Assembly: GCA_024227565.1 (NCBI GenBank)
Contig: JAAEUE010000108.1
Coordinates: 50,248-114,247 of the forward strand
Length of the DNA: 64,000 nucleotides
From: Alphaproteobacteria bacterium
Lineage (GTDB): Bacteria > Pseudomonadota > Alphaproteobacteria > Rhizobiales > CAJQND01
Reading direction: 5' to 3'
Part shown: one piece after another, positions 60,928 through 64,000 of the stretch
Numbering within the stretch: the stretch's first letter is position 1
Layout of the letters: each line of letters starts with the position of its first letter
The notes under the pieces: model-generated
Seen by the model: only the letters and a program-made list of their open reading frames with translations
Database searches by the model: none
Told to the model about the DNA's origin: nothing
Translations under genes and position numbers: made by a program

Positions 60928-63528
60928 TCAGGCCGAGACCGCGTTCTGATCTCGGTCGCCTTGTGTCTTTAGATGCCGTTCCAGCGCCTGTTTCAGCCCG
61001 TCAACAGATACTGGCTTGGGGAGATAATCATCCATGCCGGCATCAAAACATGTTTCCCGGTCGCCGTTGAGCGCATGTGCCGTGACGCCGATGATGCGCA
61101 CACGTTCCCCGGTCCCTGCCTCTGCTTCACGAATGGCTTTGGTGGCCTCGTGGCCGTTCATCTCCGGCATCGAAACATCCATGAGAATAATCGCCGGCTT
61201 GTGAACCTTCCAACTCGCAACGGCCAAACGTCCGTTTTCGACAATCTTGAAGGTATAACCTGTGGTTTCGAGAATTTGCGTGAACACCATTTGGTTCACT
61301 TCATTGTCCTCAGCCACTAGAACGTCGAGCGCATCGGGATGGTCCGATACCCCCACCTTCTCTGGTCCAGACGTTGCGGACACAGCCAAGTCAACGGGTT
61401 CGGAACGGCTAAGCTTCTCAGAAATCTCTGTCGCCGGGGCCGCCTGTGTCGGCGAGGGCCAAGCCTCATCCATGCTCTGTGCAAGTTCCATCAACGACGC
61501 AGGTTCAGTCATCTCGTTGGCAGCCCGTGCCTCGCTTAACACCTCCACCATGGTGTCCAACATCATGGAAGAGCGGGTTGGCTTAGTAAGATTGGCTTCG
61601 AGCTTCAAGTCGCCGATAGCACTGCGCGCTGCGGCGGCATCCACGGACGTAAGCAGGATAACTGGAATGCCGGAAATCAACGGATCAGCGCGCATCTCAT
61701 GCAGCACTTGGGTACCACTCATCCCGGGCATCTGATAATCCAGAATCACAAGGTCAATCTGAAGACTGTGCTGGGCTGCACTGCGCATTACGGCAAGGCC
61801 GGTCTGACCGCAGGAGACTTCTGCGTGTTCAAATTTCCAGGCATCCATCTGTTCGGCCAAAATGGAGCGATTGACCTCATTGTCGTCAATGATCAGCACC
61901 CGTGCGCCGGTAACATCAACCGGTGCACGAGGTTTGCGCTTGGCTGTTTCCTCAATGGGCAAAGTGATGGAAAACCAGAAAGTAGACCCGAGCCCAACTT
62001 CGCTTTCCACCCCTATGTTGCCGTCCATCAACTTAACGAGCGATGAGGCAATGGATAGCCCAAGCCCTGTACCTTCATGTTTGCGCGTTGCAGAACTATC
62101 GATCTGAGAGAATTGTTTAAAGACAGTGGCGCAATCTTCCTCGGGAATACCGACGCCCGTATCTTCAACCCGAAACATAAGGTCGGCATGGCCATTATCG
62201 TCGAGGGTACCTGAGACATCGACATAAACATGTCCCTCCTCGCTGAATTTTATGGCATTGCCCATCAAGTTGGTGATGATCTGCCGGATGCGTCCTGCAT
62301 CTCCAACATAGCTCTCCGGCAGGCTCGGATCGACCCTGACAATCAATTCCAGATTCTTCTCCGCCGCCCGTGCCGAAACTAGCGTAGCTACATCCTCAAC
62401 GGCTTCGGCAAGCTGGAAGGGCGCTGGCGTCAGCTCAAGTTGGCCGGCATCGATCTTTGAAAAGTCCAGGATATCATTGATGATGGTCAGCAGGGACGCC
62501 CCTGACTTTACGATCATATCGGCAAACATCTGCTGCTTGGGCGCCAAGTCAGAATTGAGCAACAATTCTGCCATGCCCATTACCCCGTTCATTGGCGTGC
62601 GGATCTCATGGCTCATGTTCGCCAGGAATTCAGATTTGGCACGATCCGCCAACAACGCGGTTTCCCGAGCCTCGCTCAGCTCGGCCTCACGGTTTTTGTG
62701 CTCCGTAATGTTTGTTCTGAGCCCGACGATATTGCCCGAAGGGGTTTTCTTGTCTCGCTGCCTAATCCACCGGCCATCATGAGCCTGGAAGGTTTTTTCC
62801 AACCCCAGGTCGCTGTGGCGTTTTTCCATCAGGTCGCGAACAAACTCGATTTCTTTGCCCTCAAGGTTCGGTATCATCCCCGACTGGGCGAACTTTAGAG
62901 CCTGTTCCTCGTAACTGCTGCCTTCTATTAAAACGTTCCCCATGGGCCCCAGCTGGGCCTTATAGGCTTCATTGAAGGTGACCAACTGGTCTGCCTCATC
63001 ATAAAGGACAAAGCCGTCATCCAGATTGTCAATTGCATCCTGCAATCTCTGTCTGTCGGCCTGCGCTTGCTTTTGGGCCTCGGCAAGGGTGGCTTCCATT
63101 GCCTTTAGTTCATTGATATCGATCGCCATGCCAGCAACGGCACCGCTGGGCACACGAAATTTGGTGATCCTCAGCCAACCGACTGAGGAATTGTTGTGGT
63201 CGATCGCCTCGCCATTGGCCTGGCGCTGGCGCAGCAGGCGGCGCTGAACCGTTGCTTCCAGCTCATCGGCAGGCACCTCCCCCACCAGTTCATCGTGCAC
63301 AATGTCGGCGTAGCTCAAGGGCTGAGGTTCGGCTTGTTCAGCGCGCTTCCTAAAGGCTTCCGGATGCGCTTCCTCATAGGCCTTGTTCCAAAGGATCAGC
63401 TTGTCATCTTTGTCGTAGACGCAGTATTTGGCTGGACTGTGCTCAATGGTTTCTTTGAGCAAGCGATGTTCATCAACCAACCGCTCAAGCGCGGCGCGGT
63501 CACTCATAAGATCGTCAATCGTATCCAT
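60928..63528 (-). CDS. Hybrid sensor histidine kinase with PAS domains and two receiver domains
   Basis: This is a kinase of about 866 residues without membrane helices. Its domains in order are two PAS-like modules (EHSPAKYCVYDKDDKLILWN; DNLDDGFVLYDEADQLVTFN), a HisKA with the phospho-His307 in FLANMSHEIRTPMNG, a HATPase (NLMGNAIKFSEEG, DTGVGIPEED, GTGLGLSIASSLV), and two receivers (VLIIDDNEVNRSIL...LVILDYQMPGM; VLVAEDNEVNQMVF...IILMDVSMPEM). It probably senses a cytoplasmic or redox signal and passes phosphate to an unlinked partner. ATG 63528 is preferred; TTG 63540 lies too close to AAGGAG. It stands alone. Confidence 0.9.
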   Translation of the reverse strand: MDTIDDLMSDRAALERLVDEHRLLKETIEHSPAKYCVYDKDDKLILWNKAYEEAHPEAFRKRAEQAEPQPLSYADIVHDELVGEVPADELEATVQRRLLRQRQANGEAIDHNNSSVGWLRITKFRVPSGAVAGMAIDINELKAMEATLAEAQKQAQADRQRLQDAIDNLDDGFVLYDEADQLVTFNEAYKAQLGPMGNVLIEGSSYEEQALKFAQSGMIPNLEGKEIEFVRDLMEKRHSDLGLEKTFQAHDGRWIRQRDKKTPSGNIVGLRTNITEHKNREAELSEARETALLADRAKSEFLANMSHEIRTPMNGVMGMAELLLNSDLAPKQQMFADMIVKSGASLLTIINDILDFSKIDAGQLELTPAPFQLAEAVEDVATLVSARAAEKNLELIVRVDPSLPESYVGDAGRIRQIITNLMGNAIKFSEEGHVYVDVSGTLDDNGHADLMFRVEDTGVGIPEEDCATVFKQFSQIDSSATRKHEGTGLGLSIASSLVKLMDGNIGVESEVGLGSTFWFSITLPIEETAKRKPRAPVDVTGARVLIIDDNEVNRSILAEQMDAWKFEHAEVSCGQTGLAVMRSAAQHSLQIDLVILDYQMPGMSGTQVLHEMRADPLISGIPVILLTSVDAAAARSAIGDLKLEANLTKPTRSSMMLDTMVEVLSEARAANEMTEPASLMELAQSMDEAWPSPTQAAPATEISEKLSRSEPVDLAVSATSGPEKVGVSDHPDALDVLVAEDNEVNQMVFTQILETTGYTFKIVENGRLAVASWKVHKPAIILMDVSMPEMNGHEATKAIREAEAGTGERVRIIGVTAHALNGDRETCFDAGMDDYLPKPVSVDGLKQALERHLKTQGDRDQNAVSA

Positions 63529-64000
63529 GAGCTCTCTCAATCTCCTTCACAGGCGGTCCAAATATGAACCTGTCTATGAACAAAACAGATGCGAATCGCA
63601 GTGTTTTTCAGCTGAACGCAAACCCGCGGAGAGCATCGGGCTTCTTGGTTAATACTTTACGAAAATGTGTCCCAAAACCGGGAAACCAGCCAAGTCATAG
63701 GTTTGGTTATGCACCTGAGCAAACTAAGTCACACTATTGGCATGACCTCACCAAATTATTGTCTTCTCTCAAGCCTAGGGTCCAGACCCATAAACCTCAT
63801 CCAGTTCTGTTTGGTCAGGAGGGTTCGAATGCTGGAAAACAAGCGCAAGACTGGGCTTTCTGCCTTGTCGAGCATTGTTTGCCTGTAGGCGGGGCCCTCC
63901 TGGCCAAACCCTCCGGGCGCGCCAGATTTGACCTCTGAGTGCGTTGGACAGGCTTGAAAGCCGTGCGGATATCTGCGCCTGCCCGCCTTCTCAGATGGCA
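63529..64000. other. Right-end region with no recognised gene
   Basis: This 472-base stretch has several overlapping open frames, but none shows a known family or a good start signal. It carries the second copy of the 22-bp repeat. The promoter of the histidine kinase should lie in its left part. Confidence 0.45.
63775..63796. repeat. 22-bp dispersed repeat, copy 2
   Basis: This copy is identical over 22 bases to the one at 4716, with unrelated flanks. It lies in an intergenic region 59 kb away, so the match is unlikely to be due to shared coding. Confidence 0.6.

Noticed and set aside
63564..63938. Transposase start or gene at the right edge
   Set aside because: Neither strand gives a recognisable transposase motif, and the window ends too soon to decide.

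Overview
The window looks like a chromosomal segment of an alphaproteobacterium, most likely a marine member of the Hyphomicrobiales. It is GC-rich and densely coded. It carries families typical of that group: GlxBCD/GlnT-type proteins, a DUF1194 protein, a cyclase-FlgO-TPR regulator, a DddP-like DMSP lyase and a YtoQ protein. It also has dispersed hairpin repeats. I see no rRNA, tRNA, CRISPR array or complete insertion sequence.

Layout. 1-4.6 kb: signal peptidase I, a small membrane protein, a truncated cytochrome c peroxidase, a membrane-anchored metzincin-like protein with a duplicated domain, and a DUF1194 protein. 4.7-17.9 kb: a catabolic cluster with an IlvD/Edd-type dehydratase, a GntR regulator, RidA, a GST-cupin pair with a divergent TetR regulator, a complete HAAT-type ABC importer, and GlxB/GlxC/GlxD (N-methylglutamate-synthase-like) proteins. 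18.4-30.2 kb: mixed genes, including a cyclase-TPR regulator, a WD40-caspase protein, a Lys/Tyr-rich secreted protein, cysteine synthase, an MFS exporter, a Kef-type antiporter and a universal stress protein. 30.3-38.7 kb: an SDR and a sarcosine-oxidase-like flavoenzyme, divergent from a tight seven-gene bacterial microcompartment (BMC) operon. That operon holds a glutamine-synthetase-like ligase, one BMC-P, one BMC-H, an opine-dehydrogenase-like protein, a CoA-acylating aldehyde dehydrogenase, one tandem-domain shell protein, and a malate-dehydrogenase-like protein with a EutT-like N-terminus. 38.7-64 kb: an M6 peptidase with two odd small genes, two-subunit aconitase X, NAD synthetase, an RND efflux pair, a desaturase, a dimethylglycine-dehydrogenase-like enzyme, a family-5 solute-binding protein, a DddP-like protein and a hybrid histidine kinase.

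The main discovery candidate is a regulon. A 17-bp palindrome of form TTGTATAC-W-GTATACAA lies at four places: between gntR and ridA, before the ABC importer, before glxBCD, and between the oxidase operon and the BMC operon. It ties distant operons to one GntR regulator. My reading of the pathway is an inference. An amine is imported and joined to glutamate by the ligase, then rearranged to an N-alkylglutamate by GlxBCD. The sarcosine-oxidase-like flavoenzyme releases an aldehyde plus glutamate. The aldehyde is then converted to acyl-CoA inside the BMC, with NAD recycled by the dehydrogenases. I know of no BMC described as fed by a gamma-glutamyl/N-alkylglutamate route, but I could not search databases.
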